A stretch of DNA of 39,410 bases from a bacterium (GTDB lineage: Bacteria > Patescibacteriota > Minisyncoccia > Moranbacterales > GWC2-37-73): the NCBI GenBank assembly GCA_003251635.1, contig QKEW01000011.1, forward strand, positions 1 to 39,410, in the 5' to 3' direction. This document shows positions 6,526-15,308 of this stretch, one piece after another. The notes under the pieces were generated by a model. It saw only the letters and a list, made by a program, of their open reading frames with translations, was not told where the DNA came from and did not search any database. The position numbers and the translations under genes were made by a program. Each line of letters begins with the position of its first letter. Within the stretch, counting starts at the first letter, position 1.

Positions 6526-7065
6526 ATGAAACAAAAAACTCAAAAGTTTCTAAAAAAATCTTCTTACTGGTTGGGAATTATCATTTTTGGAGCTATCCTG
6601 GGTGTTTCTTTGCAGATAACCAAGGCGGCTTGGACTGAGCCAGCTCTTGATCCACCAAATGGCAATATTGGCGCTCCGATCAACACGAGTTCGGTTCCTC
6701 AGGTCAAAGGTGGTTCTCTGGGATTAACTGGGGATTTGGCGGTTGGTAGCAAGGCTATGATTGGAACATCCACAATTGCTAGTAATTTGACTACACATGT
6801 TGGCGGTAATGTTGGAGCGGCTGCTTATTGCGATGAAAATGGGGAAAACTGTAAGACGGCAGCTGAATTGGGTGGTGCTTCTTCAATCCCATCTGATTTT
6901 ACTTGTCAGTTTGTTGGCAAAAATAATTATGTGGTAAATGCCAGTGCCTGGGAGCAAACAACTATTTTGAATCAACTGGATCAGTGTGGTGGTTATTGGG
7001 ATGTTGTTTGTATGCCTTATGGTTTCCTTAGATATGAATATACTGAAGGTAATTGTGGTGGGTGA
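6526..7065 (+). CDS. Secreted CPR-type protein with WTEP...PPNGN...APIN motif
   Basis: The 179-residue product has a Sec signal peptide: basic start, hydrophobic core about residues 14-30, and likely cleavage after TKA near residue 34. It is followed at once by AWTEPALDPPNGNIGAPINT. That Trp/Pro/Gly/Asn start right after the cleavage site recurs in many otherwise unrelated secreted proteins of Parcubacteria; its function is not known to me. The middle is Gly/Ala/Ser/Thr-rich with short beta-like repeats (GDLAVGSKAMIG), and the end carries several Cys residues that could form disulfides. A TATAAT is at 6486-6491 and a strong terminator follows, so it is monocistronic. A surface or adhesion role is inference. 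Confidence 0.7.
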   Translation: MKQKTQKFLKKSSYWLGIIIFGAILGVSLQITKAAWTEPALDPPNGNIGAPINTSSVPQVKGGSLGLTGDLAVGSKAMIGTSTIASNLTTHVGGNVGAAAYCDENGENCKTAAELGGASSIPSDFTCQFVGKNNYVVNASAWEQTTILNQLDQCGGYWDVVCMPYGFLRYEYTEGNCGG

Positions 7066-7093
7066 TTGGCAAAACATCAGATGGCTTTAATTT

Positions 7094-7125
7094 AAAAAAG
7101 AACCTCCTGGAAGGTTCTTTTTTTA
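7094..7125 (+). terminator. Terminator after the secreted protein gene
   Basis: A 12-bp stem (7094-7105 with 7112-7123; core AGAACCT/AGGTTCT) with a 6-nt loop runs into a T tract. Confidence 0.9.
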
Positions 7126-7172
7126 TTTTCTTGGTTTTTTATGAAACAAATTTTTAAACAAAAAAACTTTTA

Positions 7173-7201
7173 TTGAGACTTTAAGAATTTTGTGTGATAA
7201 T
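7173..7201 (+). promoter_or_regulatory. Promoter of the DUF5654 gene, TTGAGA-17-GATAAT
   Basis: TTGAGA (7173-7178) and GATAAT (7196-7201) are separated by 17 nt, with a TG upstream of the -10. The leader of about 65 nt contains an AT-rich inverted repeat (TTATTTTA / TAAAATAA). Confidence 0.6.
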
Positions 7202-7273
7202 GGATTAGAGGCACTATTCGGTTAGAATCTTTATTTTAGATTTTTATTCTATAAAATAAGAGAATGGGTTTTT

Positions 7274-7567
7274 ATGAAAGGTAATTTGGAAAAAATTATT
7301 CAAAAAAGTGAAGAAGTTAATTTGGAGCTTAAAAAGCGGGCGGTTGGTTACATTACGGCCGGTTTTGGTTTGGTGGCAGGCTTAGCTTGGAACGATGCGA
7401 TTAAAACTTTTATTGAAAAATATTTTCCTGCCGGTAACAATACGATTCTGGCTAAATTTGCCTATGCGGTTTTGATAACTTTCATTCTGGTCATCGTTTC
7501 ATTTTATCTAACTCGCATTTTCAAAGTGGAGCAAAAGAAAGAAACTTCCAAAAAATCCAAAAAATAA
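7274..7567 (+). CDS. DUF5654-family membrane protein
   Basis: A 97-residue protein with an N-terminal amphipathic helix, two hydrophobic segments (about 25-44 and 60-83) and a Lys-rich C-terminal tail (KKETSKKSKK). The first segment carries the family-like motif GLVAGLAWNDAI followed by FIEKYFP. Proteins of this family are found in CPR bacteria and archaea; their function is unknown. It has its own promoter and shares a bidirectional terminator with the convergent rpmB. No Shine-Dalgarno. Confidence 0.8.
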   Translation: MKGNLEKIIQKSEEVNLELKKRAVGYITAGFGLVAGLAWNDAIKTFIEKYFPAGNNTILAKFAYAVLITFILVIVSFYLTRIFKVEQKKETSKKSKK

Positions 7568-7592
7568 AAAAAACACCTTGAGGTGTTTTTTT
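7568..7592. terminator. Bidirectional terminator between DUF5654 gene and rpmB
   Basis: The palindrome AAACACCTTGAGGTGTTT (7571-7588) is flanked by an A run on the left and a T run on the right, so it can end transcription from both converging genes. Confidence 0.85.
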
Positions 7593-7611
7593 GAAATCGA
7601 AACAGGAAAAT

Positions 7612-7779
7612 TTATTTAGAAAGAGTTTTGATGCATTTGGTGCAAACCTTCATTTTTTCTCCGTCAATCTTTTTGCTTTGAAGGTTTATTTTAAATTTTC
7701 TTTTGGAAGCTATATTGGAATGACTTCGAGAATTTCCAGCAACTGTTCCGCGTCCACAAACATCACAATTTTTACTCAT
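7612..7779 (-). CDS. rpmB: Large-subunit ribosomal protein bL28
   Basis: The minus strand from 7779 to 7612 encodes 55 residues that read as bL28: MSKNCDVCGRGTVAGNSRSH, then Lys/Arg-rich SKRKFKINLQ, ending KVCTKCIKTLSK. The start CDVCGRG, the NSRSHS segment and the closing C-x-x-C are diagnostic. Cys5, Cys8, Cys46 and Cys49 form a zinc-binding set, so this is the zinc-containing form. It binds 23S rRNA near the L1-stalk/E-site region. A plus-strand ORF over the same DNA is a shadow. It stands alone, convergent with the DUF5654 gene. There is no Shine-Dalgarno; an AT-rich leader precedes it. Confidence 0.93.
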   Translation of the reverse strand: MSKNCDVCGRGTVAGNSRSHSNIASKRKFKINLQSKKIDGEKMKVCTKCIKTLSK

Positions 7780-7920
7780 GAATTTAAATTTGAACGAGTT
7801 ACTAATTTAAGATAATAGACTCGTTTAGTCGGTTGATTTATTACGATCTCTATACTATCATAGTAATTGAGTTTTGGCAAGGGTTATTATTGAAAAATAA
7901 ATTTTTAGTTTAATTGATCT

Positions 7921-8622
7921 ATGGCTCATGAAATTATCCTAGTTGTATTTTATTTCGCAATTTTGCTTTATTCTATAATCTTGCATGAAGTGGCTCATGG
8001 TTGGGTGGCCTTGCGGTTAGGCGATCTGACGGCTAAGTATGCCGGAAGATTGAATTTTAATCCGCTCAAGCATATTGATCCTTGGGGCTCGGTTATGGTG
8101 CCAATCCTTATGCTTATTTTGACTGGTTTTCGTTTTGCTTTTGGTTGGGCTAAACCGGTACCTTATAACCCCTATAATCTGAGGGATCAAAAATGGGGTC
8201 CGGCTTGGGTGGCGGCTGGCGGTCCATTTTCCAATATTGCAGTAGCTCTAATCGCAGCCTTTTTGGCAAAAATAATCTCGTTGCCGGAGGCGTTGAAAAT
8301 TAGCATCATAAATTCCGTTAAATGGGCGGATTGGGCTGGTTTGGCTCAAGTTATTTCAGGCTCGGTTGGAGCAATTGCTTTTGTGTTTTTGATGATGATT
8401 GTTTTTTGGAATGTGATCCTAGCCTTTTTTAACTTGATTCCAATTCCGCCTTTGGACGGCTCTAAGATTTTATTTTCAATTATTCCGGTTAAGTCTGAAA
8501 CGATTGTGCTTTTGGAACAGTTTGGATTTGTTTTACTTTTGTTTGTAGTCTTTTTTCTTTCCGGGCCTTTGGGTAATTTCTTGAATTTGATGCTGACCAT
8601 ATTTTTTAAATTGTCGATATAA
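7921..8622 (+). CDS. Site-2-protease-like M50 metallopeptidase
   Basis: A 233-residue polytopic membrane zinc protease of the compact M50 type. Zinc ligands are in LHEVAHGWVALRLGD (HExxH at 22-26) within the first membrane helix and in NLIPIPPLDGSKIL (171-184, Asp179) in a later one. No PDZ domain is present, unlike RseP. Such enzymes cut within membranes to release transcription factors or clear signal-peptide remnants; the substrate here is unknown. It is followed by the promoter of the ribosomal block. No Shine-Dalgarno (AATTGATCT precedes the ATG). Confidence 0.92.
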   Translation: MAHEIILVVFYFAILLYSIILHEVAHGWVALRLGDLTAKYAGRLNFNPLKHIDPWGSVMVPILMLILTGFRFAFGWAKPVPYNPYNLRDQKWGPAWVAAGGPFSNIAVALIAAFLAKIISLPEALKISIINSVKWADWAGLAQVISGSVGAIAFVFLMMIVFWNVILAFFNLIPIPPLDGSKILFSIIPVKSETIVLLEQFGFVLLLFVVFFLSGPLGNFLNLMLTIFFKLSI

Positions 8623-8633
8623 ATTTGGAAATA

Positions 8634-8662
8634 TTGACATTTTTAGGAATGTTTTGTAATAT
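8634..8662 (+). promoter_or_regulatory. Main promoter of the str-S10-spc block, TTGACA-17-TAATAT
   Basis: A perfect TTGACA (8634-8639), 17 nt, then TAATAT (8657-8662). Transcription would begin near 8669, leaving a leader of about 138 nt before rpsL. The leader may hold regulatory structure, but I see only short stems (for example CCG/CGG near 8701-8717) and no clear attenuator. Confidence 0.8.
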
Positions 8663-8806
8663 TGCGTTACCGTAAGAAAAAGACTTTTGCCAAGGAGTTG
8701 CCGAAAGTTTGAGCGGTTTTTGTTTGGTTTGCATGCTCAATACCATTTGGGCTGTCTCAAGAAAGGAAATTCATTATTATTAGAAGTAAAAAGAAGCAGA
8801 AAAGTT

Positions 8807-9226
8807 ATGCCTACTATCAATCAGTTGGTCAAGAAAAATCGAAAATCGACTAAGAAAAAATCCAAGTCACCAGCGATGACTTTTGGTTTTAACTCCAAAA
8901 AAAATCGTTCAGTGGACTACAATTCTCCTTTTAAGCGAGGTGTTTGCGTGAAGGTTGGAACTACAACTCCTAAAAAGCCGAACTCAGCTCTTCGAAAAAT
9001 TGCCAGAGTCAAGCTTACCAATGGAATGGAAGTTACTTCCTACATCCCAGGAGTTGGACATAACTTGCAAGAGCACTCAATTGTGATGATTCGAGGAGGA
9101 AGAGTGAAGGACCTACCGGGAGTACGCTATCATATTGTGCGAGGAGTTTTAGATACAGCTGGAGTAGAAGGTCGCAATCGAGGACGCAGCAAATACGGAA
9201 GCAAGAGACCTAAAAAGGCTGAATAA
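8807..9226 (+). CDS. rpsL: Small-subunit ribosomal protein uS12
   Basis: uS12 sits at the decoding centre and controls fidelity. The 139-residue product starts [18 protein letters not shown] and carries the conserved [16 protein letters not shown] and [11 protein letters not shown] blocks, ending in a basic tail ([15 protein letters not shown]). It has about 15 residues more than E. coli S12, in the N-terminal region. The start at 8807 matches the family; upstream in-frame codons do not. The Lys-Pro-Asn block, where streptomycin-resistance changes usually occur, has the wild-type Lys. First gene of the block. Confidence 0.97.
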   Translation: MPTINQLVKKNRKSTKKKSKSPAMTFGFNSKKNRSVDYNSPFKRGVCVKVGTTTPKKPNSALRKIARVKLTNGMEVTSYIPGVGHNLQEHSIVMIRGGRVKDLPGVRYHIVRGVLDTAGVEGRNRGRSKYGSKRPKKAE

Positions 9227-9312
9227 GTAAATAATTAAATTCATATATAATTTGTTGGACACATTGTTTGCATTCGAATGAATTTTGTTTGTAGGCAGTG
9301 TCAGGAATCTTT

Positions 9313-9780
9313 ATGGCAAGACGAGCAAGAACTTATCAAAAACATTGGAAAGCCGATTCTAAGTACGGCAATCTTTTAGTTGGTCGCTTTATCGGACAAA
9401 TCATGGACGATGGAAAAAGAAACGTAGCTGAAAGAGTGGTCTATCGCGCTTTTGATGTTATTCATGAAAAAACCAATAAAGGCGGTTTGAATGTTTTTGA
9501 ACAAGCTATTAAAAATGTTTCACCTCTTTTGGAACTTAAATCAAAAAGAATGGGTGGTGCTAATTATCAAGTGCCAGTTCAAGTTTTGGGCGAGAGACGT
9601 CAAACTTTGGCAATACGTTGGATTTTGGCCGCTTGTAAATCCAAAAAAGGCAAGGCAATGGCTGAAAAATTAGCTGATGAATTGGTGGAGGCAGCTAATA
9701 AGACAGGAGCAGCCATGAAAAAACGCGAAGAAGTTCACAGAATGGCTGACGCTAACAAGGCCTTTGCTCACTTTGCTTAA
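9313..9780 (+). CDS. rpsG: Small-subunit ribosomal protein uS7
   Basis: uS7 nucleates assembly of the 30S head and contacts the E-site tRNA. The 155-residue product begins MARRARTYQKHWKADSKYG, includes FIGQIMDDGKRNVAERVVY and NVSPLLELKSKRMGGANYQV, and ends with HRMADANKAFAHFA, as in the family. A weak AGGA (9303-9306) precedes the ATG. The 86-nt gap after rpsL contains a TATAAT-like box near 9245 and a CATTCGAATG palindrome, possibly regulatory; in E. coli S7 represses translation from this gap, but no matching structure is evident here. Confidence 0.97.
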   Translation: MARRARTYQKHWKADSKYGNLLVGRFIGQIMDDGKRNVAERVVYRAFDVIHEKTNKGGLNVFEQAIKNVSPLLELKSKRMGGANYQVPVQVLGERRQTLAIRWILAACKSKKGKAMAEKLADELVEAANKTGAAMKKREEVHRMADANKAFAHFA

Positions 9781-9888
9781 ATTTTTAATTTAAACTTAAA
9801 ATAATAATCAAAAATCCCGAATCGTTATCGTTAGCGAATTGAATTTTCTAAATCTTTCCTTAACGGAAATTCGGATAAAAAATTTCAT

Positions 9889-11976
9889 ATGTCCAGAAAA
9901 ACTCCCATAGAAAAATTAAGAAATATCGGAATTATTGCGCATATTGATGCTGGTAAAACCACCACAACTGAGCGTATTCTTTTTTACACCGGGATTAGCC
10001 ATAAGATTGGTGAGGTACATGAAGGGGAGGCTACCATGGACTGGATGGAGCAAGAAAGAGAGCGTGGAATTACTATTACTTCAGCGGCTACAACTTGTTT
10101 TTGGAAGGATCATCAAATCAATATCATTGATACTCCAGGGCATGTTGATTTTACAGTGGAAGTAGAAAGATCACTTAGAGTTTTGGATGGCGGAGTGGTG
10201 GTTTTTGATGGAAAAGAAGGCGTGGAGCCGCAGTCAGAAACTGTTTGGCGACAGGCTGACAAATATAAGGTTCCCCGAATTTGTTTTATTAACAAAATTG
10301 ATAAGGAGGGAGCTAATTTTGAAAACGCTTTAAATTCGATTTGGAATCGTCTAACTCCAAATGCGGTAGCCGTTCAATTGCCAATCGGAGAAAGAGGTGA
10401 GTTTTCTGGAGTTATCGATTTGATGAATATGAAGGCCTATACTTTCGAGGGCCAAATGGGAGAGACTGTAATTGAGGGTGAAATCCCAGCTGACTTGTTG
10501 GAAAAAGCCAAGGAGTGGCGAGAAAAAATGGTGGAAAAAATTGCTGAGTTGGACGATGCTTTGGCAGAAAAATATTTGGAAGGCAAAGAAATTAGTGTTG
10601 AGGAGCTCAAAAGCGCTTTGCGACAAGGTGTAATTGAAACCAGAATTATTCCAGTGTTTACAGGAACAGCTTTACGTAACAAGGGAGTTCAATTGATTTT
10701 GGATGCGGTAGTAGATTATTTACCATCCCCAACAGATGTTCCGCCGGTTGTAGGTATTTTGCCTAAGGACGGTTCGGAAGTTTTGCGTAAGTCTTCAGAT
10801 GAAGAACCTTTTTCTGCTTTGGCTTTTAAAGTAGCTACTGATCCTTTTGTCGGTCAATTGACTTTCTTTCGAGTTTATTCCGGAACCTTAAAAGCTGGAT
10901 CCTATGTGATTAATTCAACCAAAGGAGAAAAAGAAAGAATCGGCCGTATTTTGCAGATGCACGCTAATCATCGCGAAGAAATCCAAGAAATTTATGCCGG
11001 AGGAATCGGAGCCTTGGTTGGAATGAAAAATACTACAACTGGTGACACCCTTTGCGACGAAGGTTCCCAGGTGATTTTGGAATCGATTACTTTCCCAGAG
11101 CCGGTTATTGATATTGCAGTTGAGCCAAAAACTAAAGCTGATCAAGAAAAGATGGGCAGTGCTTTGAGAAAATTGGCTCAAGAAGATCCGACTTTGCGTC
11201 TTCGAACTGATGAGGAAAGCGGACAAACTATAATTTCAGGAATGGGTGAGCTTCATTTGGATATCATTATTGATCGTATGAAGCGTGAATTTAAGGTTGA
11301 GGCCAATGTTGGACAACCGCAAGTAGCTTATCGAGAAACTATCAAAGCTTCAGCTGAAGCTGAAGGTAAATATATCAAGCAATCCGGTGGTCGTGGTCAA
11401 TATGGACACTGTTGGTTGAAGGTTGAACCGCAAGAAGATAAGGAAAAAGGCTTTGAATTTATAGATGAAATCAAGGGAGGAGTTATCCCACAGGAATTTA
11501 TTCCAGCAGTTAATAAGGGAGTTAAAGAAGCTTTGAATAATGGAGTAGTAGCTGGTTATCCAATGGTTGATATCAAAGTCACCTTGTATGATGGTTCTTT
11601 CCATGAAGTTGACTCATCGGAAGCAGCTTTTAAGGTGGCTGGATCAATGGCCTTCCAGGAAGCAGTAAAACGAGCTAAGCCAGTTCTATTGGAGCCGATC
11701 ATGAAAGTTCAGGTTACTTGCCCAGAGCAGTTTATGGGAGATGTGGTTGGTGATGTTAATTCGAGACGGGGTATTATTAAAGATATTAATGATCGAGGAG
11801 AAGGAAATGCTCGAGTTAAAGAAATAAATTCGGAAATTCCGTTGGCTTCCATGTTTGGCTACGCTACCCAGCTTCGTTCTATGACTCAGGGACGCGCTAG
11901 TTATTCAATGGAATTCGGTCATTATAACGAAGTTCCGAAGAATGTAGCAGAAACGATAGCGGCTAAGGAGAAGTAA
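9889..11976 (+). CDS. fusA: Translation elongation factor G
   Basis: EF-G is the GTPase that moves tRNAs and mRNA on the ribosome. The 695-residue protein shows all five domains: G1 [14 protein letters not shown] near 17-30, switch I with [11 protein letters not shown]3 DTPGHVDF, G4 [10 protein letters not shown], domain II, domain III, and domain IV with GGRGQYGH and [10 protein letters not shown]. It is full length. The 108-nt gap after rpsG contains nested AT-rich hairpins (TTTCC/GGAAA near 9854-9872, and CCGAAT/ATTCGG around it), but no terminator. Confidence 0.98.
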   Translation: MSRKTPIEKLRNIGIIAHIDAGKTTTTERILFYTGISHKIGEVHEGEATMDWMEQERERGITITSAATTCFWKDHQINIIDTPGHVDFTVEVERSLRVLDGGVVVFDGKEGVEPQSETVWRQADKYKVPRICFINKIDKEGANFENALNSIWNRLTPNAVAVQLPIGERGEFSGVIDLMNMKAYTFEGQMGETVIEGEIPADLLEKAKEWREKMVEKIAELDDALAEKYLEGKEISVEELKSALRQGVIETRIIPVFTGTALRNKGVQLILDAVVDYLPSPTDVPPVVGILPKDGSEVLRKSSDEEPFSALAFKVATDPFVGQLTFFRVYSGTLKAGSYVINSTKGEKERIGRILQMHANHREEIQEIYAGGIGALVGMKNTTTGDTLCDEGSQVILESITFPEPVIDIAVEPKTKADQEKMGSALRKLAQEDPTLRLRTDEESGQTIISGMGELHLDIIIDRMKREFKVEANVGQPQVAYRETIKASAEAEGKYIKQSGGRGQYGHCWLKVEPQEDKEKGFEFIDEIKGGVIPQEFIPAVNKGVKEALNNGVVAGYPMVDIKVTLYDGSFHEVDSSEAAFKVAGSMAFQEAVKRAKPVLLEPIMKVQVTCPEQFMGDVVGDVNSRRGIIKDINDRGEGNARVKEINSEIPLASMFGYATQLRSMTQGRASYSMEFGHYNEVPKNVAETIAAKEK

Positions 11977-11999
11977 AGGTTTTATAAGGGTAAGGGGTC

Positions 12000-12027
12000 T
12001 TGACAATAAAAAATATTCGTGTAAACT
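12000..12027 (+). promoter_or_regulatory. Promoter P1 upstream of tuf
   Basis: TTGACA (12000-12005), 16 nt, TAAACT (12022-12027). It lies 24 nt after the fusA stop and gives tuf a transcript separate from the rpsL promoter. Confidence 0.6.
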
Positions 12028-12066
12028 GGACAGGTACTTGATTTTTTGCTAAAAATCAACGTTTTG

Positions 12067-12095
12067 TTTGCAAAATTTCTGCATTATTTTATAAT
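12067..12095 (+). promoter_or_regulatory. Promoter P2 upstream of tuf
   Basis: TTTGCA (12067-12072), 17 nt, perfect TATAAT (12090-12095). The leader of about 110 nt holds a CCACT...AGTGG hairpin (about 12113-12128) and a CGTGGA/TCCGCG hairpin (about 12167-12192) near the start codon. Tandem promoters fit the high EF-Tu demand. Confidence 0.65.
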
Positions 12096-12212
12096 ATAGA
12101 AATAGAATAAAAAACCACTTTTTTAGTGGCAATAATAACATTAAATAATAAATAAAGTTTACATTGCGTGGAGCTTTGAAAGGGTTCCGCGATATGTGAA
12201 GAAAGAATAATT

Positions 12213-13406
12213 ATGGCAGCAGAACAATATTCACGTTCAAAACCTCATGTTAACATCGGAACAATCGGACATGTTGATCATGGAAAAACCACTTTGACAG
12301 CGGCTATTTTGCATGTGCTTAGCTTGAAGGGTTTGGCTAAAGAGAGAAAAGTTGATGAAATCGACAATGCTCCAGAGGAAAGAGAACGTGGAATTACTAT
12401 TGCTACTGCTCACTGTGAATATGAATCTGAGAAGCGTCACTACGCTCACGTTGATTGTCCAGGACATGCAGACTACATCAAAAACATGATCACTGGTGCT
12501 GCTCAAATGGACGGAGCTATCTTGGTAGTTAGTGCTACTGATGGTCCTATGCCTCAGACTCGAGAGCACATTCTTTTGGCTCGTCAAGTTGGTGTGCCTG
12601 AAATCGTAGTTTTCATCAACAAGGCTGATATGGTTGATGATCCAGAATTGATTGAATTGGTAGATGCAGAAGTTCGCGAATTGCTTTCAAAATATGAGTT
12701 TGATGGTGACAATGCTAAAGTTATTTATGGTAGTGCCTTGAAAGCTTTGGAGACTACCAGTGCTGACGATGAAGCTGCAAAACCTATTTTGGATTTGATT
12801 GCAGCTGTTGATGAAAAAATTCCAGAGCCAATCAGAGATTTGGAAAAACCTTTCTTGTTGCCAATCGAAGATATTTTCTCAATCGAAGGTCGTGGAACAG
12901 TAGTTACCGGTAGAATTGAAAGAGGAGTGATCAATATCAATGAGGAAGTTGAAATTGTTGGTCTTCGTGATACTCAAAAAACTGTAGTAACTGGAATTGA
13001 GATGTTCAATAAGTCTTTGGATCGAGGTCAATGTGGAGACAATGCTGGAATTTTGATTCGAGGAGTTAAAAAGGAGGATGTGGAAAGAGGACAAGTTTTG
13101 GCTAAACCAGGATCAATCACTCCGCACACTGAATTTGAAGGTGAGGTTTATGTTTTGACCAAAGAGGAAGGTGGAAGACATACTCCATTTTTCAAGGGTT
13201 ACAAACCACAATTTTATATCCGAACTACTGATGTTACTGGAGAAGTTATTCTTCCAGAAGGAGTTGAAATGGTTATGCCTGGAGATGCAGTTAAGCTTAA
13301 TATCAAACTTATTGCACCGGTAGCCATGGAAGACGGAATGAGATTCGCGATTCGCGAAGGAGGCCGAACAGTTGGAGCTGGAGTGGTAACTAAGATCATC
13401 AAATAG
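12213..13406 (+). CDS. tuf: Translation elongation factor Tu
   Basis: EF-Tu is the GTPase that delivers aminoacyl-tRNA to the ribosome. The 397-residue product has G1 [14 protein letters not shown] (about 20-33), switch [14 protein letters not shown]3 [14 protein letters not shown]4 NKADMVDD, domain [16 protein letters not shown], and domain [22 protein letters not shown] ending [15 protein letters not shown]. It is full length, and codons are cleaner than in neighbours, as expected for high expression. Two promoters lie directly upstream. A perfect 11-bp hairpin follows the stop. Confidence 0.98.
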   Translation: MAAEQYSRSKPHVNIGTIGHVDHGKTTLTAAILHVLSLKGLAKERKVDEIDNAPEERERGITIATAHCEYESEKRHYAHVDCPGHADYIKNMITGAAQMDGAILVVSATDGPMPQTREHILLARQVGVPEIVVFINKADMVDDPELIELVDAEVRELLSKYEFDGDNAKVIYGSALKALETTSADDEAAKPILDLIAAVDEKIPEPIRDLEKPFLLPIEDIFSIEGRGTVVTGRIERGVININEEVEIVGLRDTQKTVVTGIEMFNKSLDRGQCGDNAGILIRGVKKEDVERGQVLAKPGSITPHTEFEGEVYVLTKEEGGRHTPFFKGYKPQFYIRTTDVTGEVILPEGVEMVMPGDAVKLNIKLIAPVAMEDGMRFAIREGGRTVGAGVVTKIIK

Positions 13407-13419
13407 TTGAGGGAACTTG

Positions 13420-13446
13420 GCAAGCACAACATGGAGTTGTGCTTGC
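13420..13446 (+). other. Strong hairpin between tuf and rpsJ, no T tract
   Basis: GCAAGCACAAC (13420-13430) and GTTGTGCTTGC (13436-13446) are perfectly complementary with a 5-nt loop, 13 nt after the tuf stop. It is not followed by Ts, so it is more likely an RNA-processing or 3'-end-protecting element, or a partial terminator lowering read-through into rpsJ. Confidence 0.6.
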
Positions 13447-13497
13447 AATCGTTCACTTAATAATAAGTGTATAAATTAAATAATTTTTTTGACATCG

Positions 13498-13830
13498 ATG
13501 GTAGCGAAAAAAACGCAGCAAGAATCTGGAAGCCGAATAAGAATAAAAATCAAGGCTTACGATAATAAGGTTATCGATCAGTCAGCTAGAAAAATAGTTG
13601 AGACTGCTGAGAGAACCGGAGCTTCGATAACCGGACCAGTGCCCTTGCCGACTGAAATTCATAAGGTTACAGTTAACAAATCAACTTTTGTACACAAGGA
13701 CTCTCGTGATCAATATGAAATGCGAGTTCACAAAAGATTGATTGATATATTGGAACCAAGTCCGAAAACGATTGAAAGTCTGACTAATCTCGAATTACCG
13801 GCTGGAGTGGATATTGAGATCAAGATGTAA
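13498..13830 (+). CDS. rpsJ: Small-subunit ribosomal protein uS10
   Basis: uS10 is part of the 30S head and, with NusB, of antitermination complexes. The 110-residue product carries [37 protein letters not shown] and [19 protein letters not shown]. The ATG at 13498 is taken as start; a TTG three codons upstream is less likely. The N-terminus has about eight extra residues over E. coli S10. First gene of the S10 part, separated from rplC by 201 nt of structured sequence. Confidence 0.96.
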   Translation: MVAKKTQQESGSRIRIKIKAYDNKVIDQSARKIVETAERTGASITGPVPLPTEIHKVTVNKSTFVHKDSRDQYEMRVHKRLIDILEPSPKTIESLTNLELPAGVDIEIKM

Positions 13831-13890
13831 ATAAGTTTTGGGTTGAAAAATAAAAAAACATTACTGTTAAAAAGAGCGCACTAGTTAAAG

Positions 13891-13969
13891 TCTTGCTTGC
13901 AAGATACTCAGCTAGCCAGGATGAAAAATCACGGATGATTTTAAAAGCTGGCTTGCAGGCCGGTTTTTT
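13891..13969 (+). promoter_or_regulatory. Candidate attenuator in the rpsJ-rplC gap (antiterminator/terminator)
   Basis: Seen in order: a small hairpin TCTTG/CAAGA (13891-13904). Arm A, GCTAGCCAG (13911-13919). An inner hairpin AAAATCA-CGGA-TGATTTT (13925-13942). Arm B, CTGGCTTGC (13948-13956), which pairs with A except for one mismatch. GCCGG (13959-13963), which pairs with CTGGC (13948-13952) and is followed by six Ts. Because B can pair with A or with GCCGG but not both, the first fold would prevent the terminator and the second would form it. This is the classic attenuation design. The ligand, perhaps an r-protein such as uL4 or uL3, is inference. Confidence 0.6.
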
Positions 13970-14031
13970 GTTAGAAAATTGAGATAGGTCAGAGGTTAAC
14001 TTAAGAAAGAATCAAAAGCTAGTATAAAAGT

Positions 14032-14592
14032 ATGAAATTTATTATCGGAAAAAAATTAGGAATGACAACCATTTATGACAAGGAAAAGGGAGCTTTGAAT
14101 GTTACCTTGATTGAATGTCAGTCAAATAAAGTTTCTTTTTTGCGAAATACTGAAAAAGATGGATACGATGCTGTTCAGTTAGAGGTTGCAAAAACTAAAA
14201 ACAAGGTTTTCAAAAAAGAATTTCGAGTTGAGAAGGTTGGTGATTTCCAGTTGGAACAAGAGATCTCAGTTGATGTTTTTTCTCTGGGTGACAAAGTGAA
14301 GGTTAGCGGAATTACCAAGGCTAAAGGCTTTCAAGGAGTTGTAAAAAGACACGGTTTTGCTGGAGCGCCAAAAACTCATGGACACAAACATGATCATCGA
14401 GCTCCAGGATCAATCGGGGCACAACAGCCACAGCATGTGATCAAAGGTAAGAGAATGGCTGGTCGCATGGGAGGTGTTCGAGCTAGCTCAATGAATATTC
14501 AAGTAGTTTACATTGATAAAGATAAGAATATTCTAGGTGTTAAGGGTGCGGTTCCGGGAGTGGCGGGAAGGTTAGTTGAAATCGTTGGATAA
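14032..14592 (+). CDS. rplC: Large-subunit ribosomal protein uL3
   Basis: uL3 binds near the peptidyl-transferase centre and starts 50S assembly. The 186-residue product begins MKFIIGKKLGMTTIYDKEKG and has the signature VVKRHGFAGAPKTHGHKHDHR, then MAGRMGGVRASSMNIQVV. It is about 20 residues shorter than E. coli L3. A TATAAA (14023-14028) sits 3 nt before the ATG, and no Shine-Dalgarno is seen. It lies downstream of the putative attenuator, so that element would control everything from here on. Confidence 0.97.
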   Translation: MKFIIGKKLGMTTIYDKEKGALNVTLIECQSNKVSFLRNTEKDGYDAVQLEVAKTKNKVFKKEFRVEKVGDFQLEQEISVDVFSLGDKVKVSGITKAKGFQGVVKRHGFAGAPKTHGHKHDHRAPGSIGAQQPQHVIKGKRMAGRMGGVRASSMNIQVVYIDKDKNILGVKGAVPGVAGRLVEIVG

Positions 14593-14649
14593 AATAAGAA
14601 ATTTTTCAAGATAAGATTTGCAAAAAAAGTTTTGAATAATAAGAAAAAT

Positions 14650-15291
14650 ATGAAGATCCCAGTATATAATTTAGAAGGAAAAAAAACACAGGAAATTGAA
14701 GTGGCCGAGGCGGTTTTCGCTTTGCCTTCCAATGATGATCTTTTGCACCAAGCTTACGTTGCGATTGCGGCTAATAAAAGATCAGCAATTGCTCACACCA
14801 AGGATCGTTCGGAGAGATCTGGTTCTGGCAAAAAACCTTGGCGTCAAAAAGGAACTGGAAATGCTCGCGTGGGTGAAAAGAGAAATCCGGTTTGGCGCAA
14901 GGGTGGAGTAGCTTTTGGTCCAACCAAAGACAGGAATTTCAGCAAAAACATTAATCGAAAAATGAAACAAAAAGCCATTTTGATTTCTTTGGCAGAAAAG
15001 ATCAGAAAGGAAGATTTGGTGGTAGTGGAAGATTTCAAGATTAAAGAGAAGAAAACTAAGGATTTTGCTAAGGTTTTAGATAGTTTGAAGATTTCTAATC
15101 GAGTTTTGGTTGGTTTTGATGAAACAGAAAAAGACATTCGTCTTTATAGTCGAAACTTGGAGAATGTTAGCAATATTTTGACAAGAAATCTTAATGTTTA
15201 CGATTTGTTGAATAATAAAAAATTATTACTTACCAAAACCTCAATGGAGTTTATCGAGAAAAGAGCTTTGGGTGAGCAACAGGTAAAATAA
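14650..15291 (+). CDS. rplD: Large-subunit ribosomal protein uL4
   Basis: uL4 lines the exit tunnel and in E. coli represses the S10 operon. The 213-residue product begins MKIPVYNLEGKKTQEIEV and has the tunnel-loop signature AHTKDRSERSGSGKKPWRQK followed by GTGNAR, then GGVAFGP. The ATG at 14650 fits the family; an upstream TTG does not. The C-terminal part is charged (FKIKEKKTKDFAK). It is a candidate regulator of the attenuator before rplC, by analogy only. Confidence 0.96.
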   Translation: MKIPVYNLEGKKTQEIEVAEAVFALPSNDDLLHQAYVAIAANKRSAIAHTKDRSERSGSGKKPWRQKGTGNARVGEKRNPVWRKGGVAFGPTKDRNFSKNINRKMKQKAILISLAEKIRKEDLVVVEDFKIKEKKTKDFAKVLDSLKISNRVLVGFDETEKDIRLYSRNLENVSNILTRNLNVYDLLNNKKLLLTKTSMEFIEKRALGEQQVK

Positions 15292-15308
15292 TTTAAATTC
15301 TAAGAAGT

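Noticed and set aside
7591-7815. Plus-strand ORF over the rpmB region
   Set aside because: The minus strand encodes a clear bL28 with the right length and zinc cysteines; the plus-strand frame has no recognisable features.
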